A stretch of 64,000 nucleotides of DNA from NCBI GenBank assembly GCA_016212795.1, contig JACRDT010000037.1, positions 1 to 64,000 of the forward strand, written 5' to 3'. This document shows, one piece after another, positions 18,049-26,335 of this stretch (position 1 is its first letter; every line of letters starts with the position of its first letter). Under the pieces are notes generated by a model. That model was not told where the DNA came from, did not search any database, and saw nothing but the letters and a program-made list of their open reading frames with translations. Source of the DNA: Elusimicrobiota bacterium. Lineage in GTDB: Bacteria > Elusimicrobiota > Elusimicrobia > UBA1565 > UBA9628. The position numbers were made by a program, and so were the translations under genes.

Positions 18049-21000
18049 CGGATGACGACGAAGCGGCGCACGGTCTGGGCGCCCTGGTGTTCGATGACCG
18101 CGAGGTAGGTCCCGGCGTTGACCTTGCGTCCGTGCGAGTTCCTCCCGTCCCAGGAGAGGACGCCGTTGAGCCCCGCCTGCTCCTTGTCGAGCAGGTCGCC
18201 CAGGATGGTGTAGATGCGGACCCAGGCCCTCGGCGGCAGCCTGGCGAAGGTCAGGCCGGCGGCGCCCTGGACCAGGTCGCCGGAATCCGGCTCCCACGGG
18301 TTGGGGAAGATCTCCACGTCGCTGACGGTCGAGCCCGGCATCACCACGACGGGCGCGAAGAACGAGAAATGGTCGGTCAAGCCGGTCAGGTTCTTGTTGA
18401 CCCGGTCGACGCTCGAAGGCAGCGCCACCCACCGCCTTGAGCTGTCGTCGTAGCGGGCCAGGGAGAGGAGGTTCTCGTCGAGGCCGGCGGGCATCGAGGC
18501 CGGGTCGTACTGGAGGGTGATGGGCACGACCCGCTGAGGCTGCAGCCCGCCCGCGCTCAGGTTGAAGCCCACGGCGGGCCCGATGAGCGTCATGTACCGC
18601 TGGCCGCCCGTCAACTCGGGCATGTCCAACTCGACCGAGGTATTGACCTCCACCACCGTGCCGTTGGAAAAGGCGTTGGCCGGGATGTCGACGCGGATGA
18701 GCCTGAGCTCGGCATAGGCCGGGACGACGTTGAGCGACATCGAGCCGTTGAGCACCGCCGAGGAGATGACCGGAAGCGCCGTCCTCGTCGACCCCAGGCT
18801 CGCGTAGGAGAGGGCTCCCTCGGGGTTGATCGCCGCCACCCTGAGGTAGTACGTCGTGGAATGCTTGAGCCCGGTGAAGGTCGTCGCCGCGCTGGCCGCG
18901 CCGGCCAGCGTCTGCGCCAGCAGCTCGCCGGCGAAACCGGGGTTCTTGGCGAGCTGGGCGTAATACCCCTCGCACGCCGCCGATTGGGTCCAGCGGACCG
19001 ACATGCTCGAGTAGGTCACGTAGACGAACGACCCTTGAGGGTGCACCGTGGGAGCCGGCGCCAACGTCGCCCGCCCGCCGACCGCGGTGGGGGCGCTGGC
19101 CGGGTTCAGCGGGAACTGGGGCAGGGCCGAGACCCTGGCGTACTGGACCTTGTTCTGCGCGAGACCCGTGGCCATGACGGAGGCGGCGTCGGCGCCGGTC
19201 GGGTCCTGGGTGAAGTTGACGCTGCCGAAGCCCGGGTCGTCGTCGACCTCGACCCGGTACTGGGTTCCCGCCCTGTTGACGCCGTCGGTCCAATGGACCG
19301 TCATGGAGGTGAGGTAGATGGTGGGTTCGGCGGCGGAGGCCGCCGGCGCGGTCGGGTAGGTCGCGGTGCCGGCCGCCTGCGTGTACGACGTCAGCGTCTG
19401 GTCGGGGTGGACCGCCGCGACCTGGAAACGGTAGGCCCGGTTGGGCTGAAGGCCGCTGAAGGCCACCGCGTTGGTCCCCGCGACCATCACCCCGGACTTG
19501 CTCTCGTTGATGGTGGCGAAATCGTCGCTCGACACCTGGACCACGTAGCCCGTCTGCGCCGGGTTCGACCCGTTGCTGAACAGCGCGTTCAAGGCCGTGG
19601 CCGACAGGCCGCTGTAGAACGGGAACACCGGGGAGACCGGCACCGCGTTCGTCCTCTGGGACCCGAGGCTCTTGTAGGTCGGCGCGATCGGGGCGTAGAC
19701 GCCGACGCTGTTCCTGGCCCGGACCCTCGCGTAGTACACGGTATGGGGCGAGAGCGTCACGGTCGGCGGCTCGAAGACGCCGAACCAGTTCGTCGTCGGC
19801 CCGATCGTGGTGACGGGGTCGGTGAAGAAGTCAGGCCCGGCGGAGAGCTGGACCTCGTAATCGGTCCCCGCGGGGTTGCCGTTGTTCGTCCAAGAGACCG
19901 TCATCCTGTCGGTCCCCACGGCCGTGAAGGCGGGGGTCGCGGTCGCGGGGGAGACCGCGTAGGTCACGGCCGGGCCGGCGCCCGACGTCGGGCCGGCGTG
20001 CCCCGGGCTCGCCTGGCCCCACACGCGGAACCAGTAGCTGACGTTGGGGCTCAGCCCCGTGAAGAGGTTGGTGAGCAGGTCGACCCCGGAAGCGCTGTCG
20101 ACCCAGCCGCTGAAATCCCAGGTGTTCGAGATCTGGGCGACGTAGGTCAGGCCCGTCGGGTTGCCGCCCCGGGTCCAGGTGAAACGGAGCTGGCCGGAGC
20201 CGTAGTCCGACACCCCGGTCACGCCCGGCGCCAGGATGTCGGTCAGGGTGACGACCTGGGTCGGGGCGCCGTAGTTCGACACGTTCTCGGCGCCGTATTG
20301 GTTGATCGAGGCGATCCTGAAGTAGTAGCCGGTCAGCGAGTCCAACCCCGTCACGACGAGGCTGGCGGCGTTCGGGTCGGACGAGGAGGCGTGGCGCATC
20401 GTCCCCGTGAAGCCGGTGTTCAGGGCGACGTCGATGCGGTAGCCGCTGGGCGTCCCGAGGTGGCTGAAGTTGACGGTGGCGCTCGTGATCCAGGGCTGGA
20501 CCGAGGTGATGGTGGCGGCGCCGGCCAGGGTCCCGGTGCTGGGGCTCATCGTGGAGAGGCCGTCCCCGACGCCGTTCACCGGCACGACCTTGATGAAGTA
20601 CTCCGTGTTCGAGGCGCGGGAGTTCCACGTGAACGACGTCGCGCCCCCGGTGTTGTTGAGGTAGGTCCCCGCGATGCCGCCGTCGTAGACCTTGTAGTCG
20701 GTCGCGCCCTTGCTGGCGGCCCAGCTCCACGAGACCCAATCGCTGCCCCTGCCGGCGACGGCGAACCCCCCGGGCGGCATGGCGAGGAGCGCGGCATGGG
20801 CGTCCACGATGCCCGCGCCGCAGATCGACGTGGTGCAGGTCGAGCCGCCGGGGAACGCCCGCGCGTAGTTGCGCAGCTTCCACAGGATGTCGGCCGCCGT
20901 AAGGGTGGGCGTGTAGGCCAGCATCAGCGCCGCGACGCCGGCCACGTGAGGGGTGGCCATGCTCGTGCCCTGCTTGCCCGGGTAGCTGTCCGCCAACGGC

Positions 21001-22238
21001 CCCTGGGTGCCGGTGTTGCCGAGCGAGACGACGTAGTCCGTGCCGTCCCCGCCGGGCGCGGCGATCTCGACCTCGGAGCCTGAGTTGCTGTAGCTGGCGA
21101 GACTGCCGGTGCGGCCGACCGCGGCCACGGTGATCACGCTGGAGCAGTTGCCGGGCTGGGATGTCGACGCCGGGGCGGCCTCATTGCCCGCCGCGACCAG
21201 AACGACCGCGCCCGCGGCCACGGCGTCGTTGATGGCGTTCTGGTAGGTGGAGGAGCACGGCCCCGGGCCGCCGATGCTCACGTTGATGACCTTCGCCGGA
21301 TTGTTGTTCACCACGCCGCCCACGGTGATCCCGGCCGCCCAGCGGATGCCGTCGGCGATGTCCGAGGTGTAGCCGCCGCATTTTCCCAGCACGCGCACGG
21401 GCAGGATCTTGCAAGTCCAGTCGACGCCTGCCACCCCCGTGGTGTTGTTCGTCCTGGCCCCGATCGTGCCCGCGACGTGGGTCCCGTGCCAACCGCTGTC
21501 GTCCGGGTAGCACCCCTCGAAGATCTCCAGGTTCGCGTCGATCTCCGCCTGGGTCAGGTAGTCGCCGGGGTCGCGCGGATCGCTGTCGCGGGCGTCGCCG
21601 TCGCCCCCCACGGCGGCCTCGGAGATGAAGTCATAGCCCGCGACGATGCGCGACGCCAGGATGTCCGTGTGGTAGTTGTCGCTCGGGCTGTAGCGCACGA
21701 TCCCCGTGTCCACCACCGCGACCACCACGGCGGCGTCTCCCGTCGTGTGGTCCCAGGCCGCCGGGAGGTTGGCGCCGCCGGCCTCGGTCCCGGGGGATTT
21801 GTAGTGCCATTGATTCCCGAACAACGTGTCGTTGGGCGTCGTGTCGAGGGCATGCATCCTCACGTCGGGCTCGGCGTACTCGACGTCGGGGTCGGCCATG
21901 AGGCGCTTGGCCACCTCCAGGGCCTGCGAGACCAGCATCCGGCGGGGGAGGTTCATGACGTGGGCGTTGCCGGACATGGCCCTGTATTGGGTGAGCTTCT
22001 CCCGCGCCGCCGCGTTGATCTTCCCGACCCGGCCCGCGCTCATGACGCCGACGCGGGCCTCGGACTGGTTGCGCAGCTTGATGATCATGCGATGGGTGGT
22101 GCTGGAAGCCTTGAGCCTCCTCGCGACTGGAGAGGCCCCCACCTGGGCGGCGGCGCCCGCGACGCTGGCGCAGACGAGCGCCCAAGCCGCCAACAAGGCC
22201 GCTGCGAAACGCCCGAGGCTCCGATTCCGTGGCACCAT
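18045..22238 (-). CDS. Secreted subtilisin-like (S8) protease with FN3 repeats and FlgD/T9SS-like tail
   Basis: 1397 residues. Signal peptide (FAAALLAAWALVCASVAGAAA), a propeptide-like region (HRMIIKLRN to YAEPDV), and an S8 catalytic domain with Asp177 (VVDTGI), His254 (GWHGTHVAG) and Ser426 (GTSMATPHVAG), so the triad is intact. About seven FN3-like repeats follow (roughly 500-1170), then a ZU5-like or beta segment, and a C-terminal module starting VEIFPNPWEP and ending LAVIEHQGAQTVRRF that matches the end of the LamG/FN3 protein. ATG 22238 is chosen over an upstream in-frame start because it directly precedes the signal peptide. Coupled to the PorV-like gene by ATGA. Confidence 0.9.
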   Translation of the reverse strand: MVPRNRSLGRFAAALLAAWALVCASVAGAAAQVGASPVARRLKASSTTHRMIIKLRNQSEARVGVMSAGRVGKINAAAREKLTQYRAMSGNAHVMNLPRRMLVSQALEVAKRLMADPDVEYAEPDVRMHALDTTPNDTLFGNQWHYKSPGTEAGGANLPAAWDHTTGDAAVVVAVVDTGIVRYSPSDNYHTDILASRIVAGYDFISEAAVGGDGDARDSDPRDPGDYLTQAEIDANLEIFEGCYPDDSGWHGTHVAGTIGARTNNTTGVAGVDWTCKILPVRVLGKCGGYTSDIADGIRWAAGITVGGVVNNNPAKVINVSIGGPGPCSSTYQNAINDAVAAGAVVLVAAGNEAAPASTSQPGNCSSVITVAAVGRTGSLASYSNSGSEVEIAAPGGDGTDYVVSLGNTGTQGPLADSYPGKQGTSMATPHVAGVAALMLAYTPTLTAADILWKLRNYARAFPGGSTCTTSICGAGIVDAHAALLAMPPGGFAVAGRGSDWVSWSWAASKGATDYKVYDGGIAGTYLNNTGGATSFTWNSRASNTEYFIKVVPVNGVGDGLSTMSPSTGTLAGAATITSVQPWITSATVNFSHLGTPSGYRIDVALNTGFTGTMRHASSSDPNAASLVVTGLDSLTGYYFRIASINQYGAENVSNYGAPTQVVTLTDILAPGVTGVSDYGSGQLRFTWTRGGNPTGLTYVAQISNTWDFSGWVDSASGVDLLTNLFTGLSPNVSYWFRVWGQASPGHAGPTSGAGPAVTYAVSPATATPAFTAVGTDRMTVSWTNNGNPAGTDYEVQLSAGPDFFTDPVTTIGPTTNWFGVFEPPTVTLSPHTVYYARVRARNSVGVYAPIAPTYKSLGSQRTNAVPVSPVFPFYSGLSATALNALFSNGSNPAQTGYVVQVSSDDFATINESKSGVMVAGTNAVAFSGLQPNRAYRFQVAAVHPDQTLTSYTQAAGTATYPTAPAASAAEPTIYLTSMTVHWTDGVNRAGTQYRVEVDDDPGFGSVNFTQDPTGADAASVMATGLAQNKVQYARVSALPQFPLNPASAPTAVGGRATLAPAPTVHPQGSFVYVTYSSMSVRWTQSAACEGYYAQLAKNPGFAGELLAQTLAGAASAATTFTGLKHSTTYYLRVAAINPEGALSYASLGSTRTALPVISSAVLNGSMSLNVVPAYAELRLIRVDIPANAFSNGTVVEVNTSVELDMPELTGGQRYMTLIGPAVGFNLSAGGLQPQRVVPITLQYDPASMPAGLDENLLSLARYDDSSRRWVALPSSVDRVNKNLTGLTDHFSFFAPVVVMPGSTVSDVEIFPNPWEPDSGDLVQGAAGLTFARLPPRAWVRIYTILGDLLDKEQAGLNGVLSWDGRNSHGRKVNAGTYLAVIEHQGAQTVRRFVVIR

Positions 22239-22337
22239 GAGTGAATGGGGGGCCTGACGGCCCCCTGTCAAGCGCTTGCTGTTAATAAGTATAGCAGGAA
22301 GGGAGGACAGCGGGTTTCAAGATTGTTGCGGGTCAAC

Positions 22338-22380
22338 GACTCGTCCCCCCCACGGGGGGGCGAGCAGCGGGGGGGCCGGG
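22338..22380 (-). repeat. Hairpin coupling element upstream of the subtilase
   Basis: Partial copy. The palindrome CGCCCCCCCGTGGGGGGGACG and GCTGCTCG core are present, with the B-end towards the subtilase, but the ATGAAACGGCAT end is lost. Confidence 0.65.
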
Positions 22381-22395
22381 CGCCGCAGGCAAGAG

Positions 22396-22421
22396 AACTC
22401 CGCGACGACGGTCGCGGAGTT
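22396..22421 (-). terminator. Hairpin terminator of the response-regulator gene
   Basis: AACTCCGCGAC and GTCGCGGAGTT form a perfect 11-bp stem with a 4-base loop. The stem begins inside the TAA stop of the regulator gene. Only a short TCTCTT follows, so termination may be partial. Confidence 0.6.
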
Positions 22422-23094
22422 AGTGTGGATCCTCCGGCGAGATGAGGCCCATGTCGATGCCCTTGACGACCGCTTCCGTGCGGTTGGAGACCCCGAGCTT
22501 CTGGAAGATGCTGTTAAGATGGTTTTTGACGGTCTTGACGCTGCACTCCAGCTGCGCCGCGATCTCCTTGTTGGACTTCCCGCGGCCGAGCCAGGCGAGC
22601 ACCTTGATCTCGGTCTTCGTGAGGGCGACCAGCGAGGCCTCGGCGTTGACGTTGCCCATCTGGCGCAGCCCGTCGATGAGCTTGTTCATGACCGGCTGGG
22701 GGATCATGACGCCTTTGTCGGCGAAGGCCTTGAGGGCGTTGACGAGCTCCGAGGCGGGCAGCATCTTGGAGAGATAGCCGTTGGCTCCGGCCTGGATGGC
22801 CTCCATCACGTGGGACTCGTCCTCGTAAGACGAGAGCATCAGGACGTTGGTCTGGGGGCATTCCTTATGGATGAGCCTGGTGGCCGCGATGCCGTCCATG
22901 TGGGGCAGCTTGATATCCATGAGCACGACGTCCGGCTTGAGCTTCTTGACGAGCCTGATGGCCTCGGGGCCGTCGCCGGCCTCGCCCACCACGTCGACCC
23001 ATTTCTCGTTCTCGAGGAGGTCCCTGATCCCCTCCCGGAAGAGGGTCTGGTCGTCCGCCAGAACCACCTTGATCTTCTTCAAGACGCTTGCCAT
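22420..23094 (-). CDS. NarL/FixJ-type response regulator (orphan)
   Basis: An N-terminal receiver domain with the acidic pair in LADDQ, phospho-acceptor Asp60 (LMDIKLP), the Ser/Thr switch (LMLSSY) and the conserved Lys (YLSKML). A C-terminal LuxR-type helix-turn-helix follows (LTKTEIKVLAWLGRGKSNKEIAAQL, then SVKTVKNHLNSIF). The protein has 224 residues. It binds DNA as a phosphorylation-controlled dimer. No histidine kinase lies nearby, so the partner is elsewhere. ATG 23094 is chosen over GTG 23103; neither has a clear ribosome-binding site. It points away from the tRNA gene and towards the subtilase operon, whose regulation it might control (inference). Confidence 0.92.
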   Translation of the reverse strand: MASVLKKIKVVLADDQTLFREGIRDLLENEKWVDVVGEAGDGPEAIRLVKKLKPDVVLMDIKLPHMDGIAATRLIHKECPQTNVLMLSSYEDESHVMEAIQAGANGYLSKMLPASELVNALKAFADKGVMIPQPVMNKLIDGLRQMGNVNAEASLVALTKTEIKVLAWLGRGKSNKEIAAQLECSVKTVKNHLNSIFQKLGVSNRTEAVVKGIDMGLISPEDPH

Positions 23095-23148
23095 GGCAAC
23101 CACCCGTTTCCGATGTTTCGTCCACTATACTAAATTGGACGCCGCTTT

Positions 23149-23157
23149 TGGTATAAT
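23149..23157 (+). promoter_or_regulatory. Extended -10 promoter of the tRNA gene
   Basis: TGGTATAAT: TGn followed by a perfect TATAAT (23152-23157), 11 bp before the mature tRNA 5' end. No convincing -35 at 16-18 bp. Confidence 0.6.
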
Positions 23158-23168
23158 CGACGCTTCTT

Positions 23169-23241
23169 GGCGCGGTAGCTCAGAGGTTAGAGCGGGCGTT
23201 TCATAAGCGTCAGGCCGGTGGTTCAATTCCACCCCGCGCCA
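23169..23241 (+). tRNA. tRNA with CAU anticodon (elongator Met, or Ile2)
   Basis: A full cloverleaf can be drawn. Acceptor GGCGCGG pairs CCGCGCC. The D-stem is GCTC/GAGC, the anticodon loop TTCATAA with anticodon CAT, and the T-arm GGTGG-TTCAATT-CCACC. The first base pair is G-C, not the C-A mismatch of initiator tRNA, so it is elongator Met or the lysidine-modified Ile tRNA. The 3' CCA is not encoded (AAAG follows). Confidence 0.93.
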
Positions 23242-23276
23242 AAGACCCATTCCTCGGCGTCATCTCAAACGACATC

Positions 23277-24020
23277 ATGCATGGCCGGCTCCGCCCGCGA
23301 AGGTCGAACTTCCAAGGCCTGACCCTGGTGGCGGCGGGGCTGGCGTGGGGGGCGGTCGCCGCCGCCGCGGGCAACGACGCGCTCGACCTCAAGGGCATCG
23401 AGCTCCTCACCCAGGGCCGGTACCGCGCGGCGCTCAAGGTCTTCGACCGGTCCCTCGCCAAGGACCCGAAGAACGCGCGCGCCCTCGCCAACCGGTGCAC
23501 GGCGCGCTACAAGCTCGAGGACTACGAGGGCGCCATCGCGGACTTCGAGACCGCGACCGCGCTCCTGCCCAAGCTCAAGCCCACGCTCGCGGCGCAGGCC
23601 AGCGTCGCCTACTACCGGCGAGCCTGCGCCCGCGCGGCCCAAGGCCGGAGCGACGACGCGGCCCAGGACCTCTACGCCTCGGTGCGGTTGGACCGCAAGA
23701 ACGCCCCGGCCTACGCCAAGCTCGGGGACCTCGCCGTCCTCGGGGGCCAGCACGAGACGGCCATCGAGTACTTCGACCGGGCCTTGAGCCTGGACAAGGA
23801 GTCCGACCTCGCCAGGGCGGGCCGGGCCAGGGCGCTCCTCGCCCTGGGCAAGCCGGCCAAGGCGCTCGCCGACGCCGACGCGGCCATCATGATCCGCCCT
23901 TCCGAGGCGGAGCATCGGCTCCTGCGCGCGGCCGTCCTGCGCGCGCTGGGCCTGGGCGACCGCGCCCTCAACGACGAGCGCAGGGCCGCGGAGCTGCGCC
24001 GCCCCGACAGCCGTCATTGA
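23277..24020 (+). CDS. TPR-repeat protein with N-terminal hydrophobic segment
   Basis: 247 residues. The N-terminus (LTLVAAGLAWGAVAAAAG) looks like a signal peptide or anchor. About five to six tetratricopeptide repeats follow, with the typical pattern G-x3-Y-x2-A-x7-L-x2-P (for example QGRYRAALKVFDRSLAKDP). TPRs are protein-interaction scaffolds; no catalytic domain is present. Function unknown, probably periplasmic. It lies right after the tRNA, and its stop codon overlaps the -35 element of the histone-gene promoter. Confidence 0.8.
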   Translation: MHGRLRPRRSNFQGLTLVAAGLAWGAVAAAAGNDALDLKGIELLTQGRYRAALKVFDRSLAKDPKNARALANRCTARYKLEDYEGAIADFETATALLPKLKPTLAAQASVAYYRRACARAAQGRSDDAAQDLYASVRLDRKNAPAYAKLGDLAVLGGQHETAIEYFDRALSLDKESDLARAGRARALLALGKPAKALADADAAIMIRPSEAEHRLLRAAVLRALGLGDRALNDERRAAELRRPDSRH

Positions 24021-24045
24021 CTTGGATGCGTCGATTTCATACAAA
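24017..24045 (+). promoter_or_regulatory. Sigma70-type promoter of the histone-like gene
   Basis: TTGACT (24017-24022), 17-bp spacer, TACAAA (24040-24045). The -35 contains the stop codon of the TPR gene. Predicted transcript start near 24052, about 76 nt before the histone ATG. Confidence 0.6.
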
Positions 24046-24127
24046 TGTCTGGCGCTGATCCAAGGATGCGGTCCCGCAGCGTCGTCAGCGGACCCGCCCG
24101 AAGGATCGAACCGCCACAGGAGGCCGC

Positions 24128-24307
24128 ATGGCAGAGACACTGGTCGTCGTCAGCAAGATCAAGCAGATGGTCAAGGAAGCCGGACTCCGGACCGGGGCCG
24201 ACTACGTCGACGGGCTTTCCACGAAGGTGACCGAGATCGTCCAGGCTTCCATCGCCAAGGTCAAGGCCGACAACAGCAAGAAGACGCTCGGCGCCGAAGA
24301 CATCTAA
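24128..24307 (+). CDS. Bacterial histone-fold protein (Bd0055-type)
   Basis: 59 residues, starting MAETLVVVSKIKQMV with an ideal AGGAGG 5 nt upstream of ATG 24128. The pattern fits a single histone fold: alpha-1 (about 5-18), loop LRTG, a long alpha-2 (about 24-48, ADYVDGLSTKVTEIVQASI), loop with SKKT, and a short alpha-3 (LGAEDI) at the very end. Length, the MAE-x-LVV-x-SK start and the absence of tails match my recollection of the small Bdellovibrio histone Bd0055, a major nucleoid protein that binds DNA as a dimer. Own promoter and strong ribosome-binding site suggest high expression. It sits upstream of midA-nuo, 16 bp from the next start. Assignment is by pattern; structure prediction would settle it. 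Confidence 0.8.
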   Translation: MAETLVVVSKIKQMVKEAGLRTGADYVDGLSTKVTEIVQASIAKVKADNSKKTLGAEDI

Positions 24308-24323
24308 ACCGACCGGCGGACCA

Positions 24324-25331
24324 TTGAGCACGACCCTCGCCAAGGGAGCGTCGCCGGTCACCTTCCGGGACTACATGGAGTCCGCCCTCTACGGGGAGGG
24401 GGGGTTCTACGGGACGCGCATCCCGCGCGCGGACTTCTATACAGCGCCGGAGCTTCACCCCGTCTTCGGTCAGTCCTTGGCCGACGAGGTCGCCCTCCGG
24501 CTCGACGCGCTCGAGCGGGCCGGCGCGCCCCGGCCCTACTCCATCGTGGAGATGGGGTCGGGCTCCGGCCTGCTCGCCGAACAGGTCATCACCGCCCTGC
24601 GCCAGCGCCATCCCGAGCGCCTGGCCGGCACCCGCTTCGTCCTCGTCGAGCGGGAGCGCAAGCTCCTGGTCTCGAGCATCCTGAGGCTCTCGGACCTGGG
24701 GCCGACGGTCCAGGGCGTGCGCATCTCGGGCCTGAGCGGCGTCGACGAGCTGACGCCGTGCTCGGGGGTCTTCTTCTCCAACGAGCTCGTGGACGCCCTG
24801 CCGTTCCATCTGCTGGAGAGGAAGGGCAAGAAGACCCAGGAGGTCTACGTCGAGTCCGACGGCACGACCCGCCTGGGGGAGCTCTCCACCGCGGAGCTGG
24901 CGCCCTACGCCGCGTGGCTGGGCGACGTGGAGGAGGGCCGGCGGCACGCCGTCAGCCTCGACACCCTGCGATGGTTGGGATCCGCCTCGCGCAGGCTGCT
25001 CCAGGGGTATCTCATCACGGTCGACTACGGCTCGAGGCTGGGCAGGAACGCCCTCAACCCCCCGAGGGCCTTCTATCGCCACACCGTGGACGACCGGCTC
25101 ACCACCCCCGGCCGGGACCTGACGGCCAACGTCGATTTCGAGACCCTCATCGAGGAGGGGCGCAAGCTGGGGCTCGAGGTCGAATCCTTCAGGACCCTGG
25201 GCCAGTTCCTGCTCGAGAGGATGGGCACGCCCCAACCCGTCGACGACAAGGCCCTCCTCAAGATCAAGACGCTGATCCACCCCGACGGGATGGGGGAGGC
25301 GTACAAGGTGCTGGTCCAAAGGAAGACTTAA
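24324..25331 (+). CDS. SAM-dependent methyltransferase, MidA/NDUFAF7 family
   Basis: 335 residues of the MidA family. N-terminal FRDYMESALYGEGGFYG, ADFYTAPELHPVFGQ, the SAM-binding loop VEMGSGSGLLAEQ, the FFSNELVDALPFH block and GYLITVDYG all fit. In eukaryotes NDUFAF7 dimethylates an arginine in the NDUFS2 subunit of complex I, the NuoD counterpart. Here the gene directly precedes the nuo operon, and NuoD keeps the GYLHRG arginine, so a role in complex I assembly is well supported by context. TTG 24324 is the start; no better one exists. Its TAA overlaps the first element-encoded leader ATG. Confidence 0.9.
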   Translation: MSTTLAKGASPVTFRDYMESALYGEGGFYGTRIPRADFYTAPELHPVFGQSLADEVALRLDALERAGAPRPYSIVEMGSGSGLLAEQVITALRQRHPERLAGTRFVLVERERKLLVSSILRLSDLGPTVQGVRISGLSGVDELTPCSGVFFSNELVDALPFHLLERKGKKTQEVYVESDGTTRLGELSTAELAPYAAWLGDVEEGRRHAVSLDTLRWLGSASRRLLQGYLITVDYGSRLGRNALNPPRAFYRHTVDDRLTTPGRDLTANVDFETLIEEGRKLGLEVESFRTLGQFLLERMGTPQPVDDKALLKIKTLIHPDGMGEAYKVLVQRKT

Positions 25332-25440
25332 TGACACGGCATCAGCCCCACCCGCTACTCGACCCTCCTGCGAGAGAGGGAGACTGATGAAACGACATCG
25401 GCCCCCCCGCTACTCGCCCCCCCGCGGGGGGGGCGAGTGA
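25331..25440 (+). repeat. Two tandem hairpin elements with chained leader frames before nuoA
   Basis: midA TAA overlaps ATG 25331. Frame 1 (18 aa, MTRHQPHPLLDPPAREGD) ends in TGA overlapping ATG 25387. Frame 2 ([17 protein letters not shown]) ends in TGA overlapping nuoA GTG 25437. The chain is stop/start coupled throughout, and the second copy is the cleanest consensus copy in the window. Confidence 0.8.
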
Positions 25441-25793
25441 CTACAGCGCTCGGGGCGGTCTTCGCGCTCTTCGTCCTCGCGGTCCTCTTCGGGGCCGGGG
25501 CCCTCGTCGCCGCGTGGCTGCTGCGCCCGCGGCTCGCCTATGCCCGCAAGCTGACCACGTACGAGTGCGGCATGCCGGCGGTCGGGACCACCCAGGTCAA
25601 GCTCAACATCAGGTTCTACGTGTTCGCGCTGCTGTTCCTCGTCTTCGACGTGGAGACCCTGTACGTCTTCCCGTGGGCGGTCACCTGCAGGGAGCTGGGC
25701 GCCCAAGCCCTGGTCGAGATGGCCATCTTCATGGCCATCCTCTTCCTGGGCCTGATCTACGCCTGGCGCCAGGGGGCTTTGGAATGGGAGTGA
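25437..25793 (+). CDS. nuoA: NADH-quinone oxidoreductase subunit A
   Basis: 118 residues, three membrane helices, with the family motif YECGMPAVG after the first helix, [26 protein letters not shown] in the second, and [13 protein letters not shown] at the end. NuoA lies beside the quinone-binding cavity in complex I. The GTG start is contributed by the B-end (CGAGTGA) of a dispersed hairpin element and overlaps the stop of the leader frame. It overlaps nuoB by 10 nt. Confidence 0.95.
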   Translation: MTTALGAVFALFVLAVLFGAGALVAAWLLRPRLAYARKLTTYECGMPAVGTTQVKLNIRFYVFALLFLVFDVETLYVFPWAVTCRELGAQALVEMAIFMAILFLGLIYAWRQGALEWE

Positions 25794-26335
25794 TCCTCGA
25801 GAAGTTCCCGAAAGCCGCGAAGGCCCTGCCCGGCGGGAGCGTCGCCCTGACGACGGCGGACGCCTTCATCGGCTGGTCGCGGAAGTACTCCCTCTGGCCC
25901 GTCCAATTCGGCCTGGCCTGCTGCGCCATCGAGATGATGGCGGCCTATGCCGCCCGGTTCGACTTCGACCGCATGGGCGTCATCCCGCGGGCGAGCCCGC
26001 GGCAGGCCGACGTCATGCTCATCGCCGGCACGGTCGTCAAGAAGATGGCCGAGCCCGTGATCAGGCTCTACCACCAGATGCCGGAGCCCAGGTTCGTGGT
26101 CTCCATGGGGAGCTGCGCGAACTGCGGCGGGCCGTACTACGACTCCTATTCGGTGGTGAAGGGGGTCGACCGCCTCATCCCGGTCGACGTCTACATCGCG
26201 GGCTGTCCGCCCCGGCCGGAATCCCTCCTCTACGCCGTCGTCAAGCTCCAGGAGAAGATCCTGAAGATGAAGCTCGCCAAAGGAGCCGGCGCCACGCCCC
26301 AGCAGGAGACGGGCGCCAGGAACATCAACGCGTGA
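25784..26335 (+). CDS. nuoB: NADH-quinone oxidoreductase subunit B (N2 cluster)
   Basis: 183 residues. The ligands of the terminal 4Fe-4S cluster N2 are the adjacent cysteines in [10 protein letters not shown], the cysteine in MGSCANCGG and the one in AGCPPRPE. N2 passes electrons to quinone. The ATG lies inside the end of nuoA. A charged C-terminal tail ([18 protein letters not shown]) extends past the core. GTGA overlap with nuoC. Confidence 0.97.
   Translation: MGVILEKFPKAAKALPGGSVALTTADAFIGWSRKYSLWPVQFGLACCAIEMMAAYAARFDFDRMGVIPRASPRQADVMLIAGTVVKKMAEPVIRLYHQMPEPRFVVSMGSCANCGGPYYDSYSVVKGVDRLIPVDVYIAGCPPRPESLLYAVVKLQEKILKMKLAKGAGATPQQETGARNINA

Noticed and set aside
23169..23241. Initiator tRNA-fMet
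   Set aside because: The first acceptor pair is G-C and the anticodon stem lacks the three G-C pairs of initiators.
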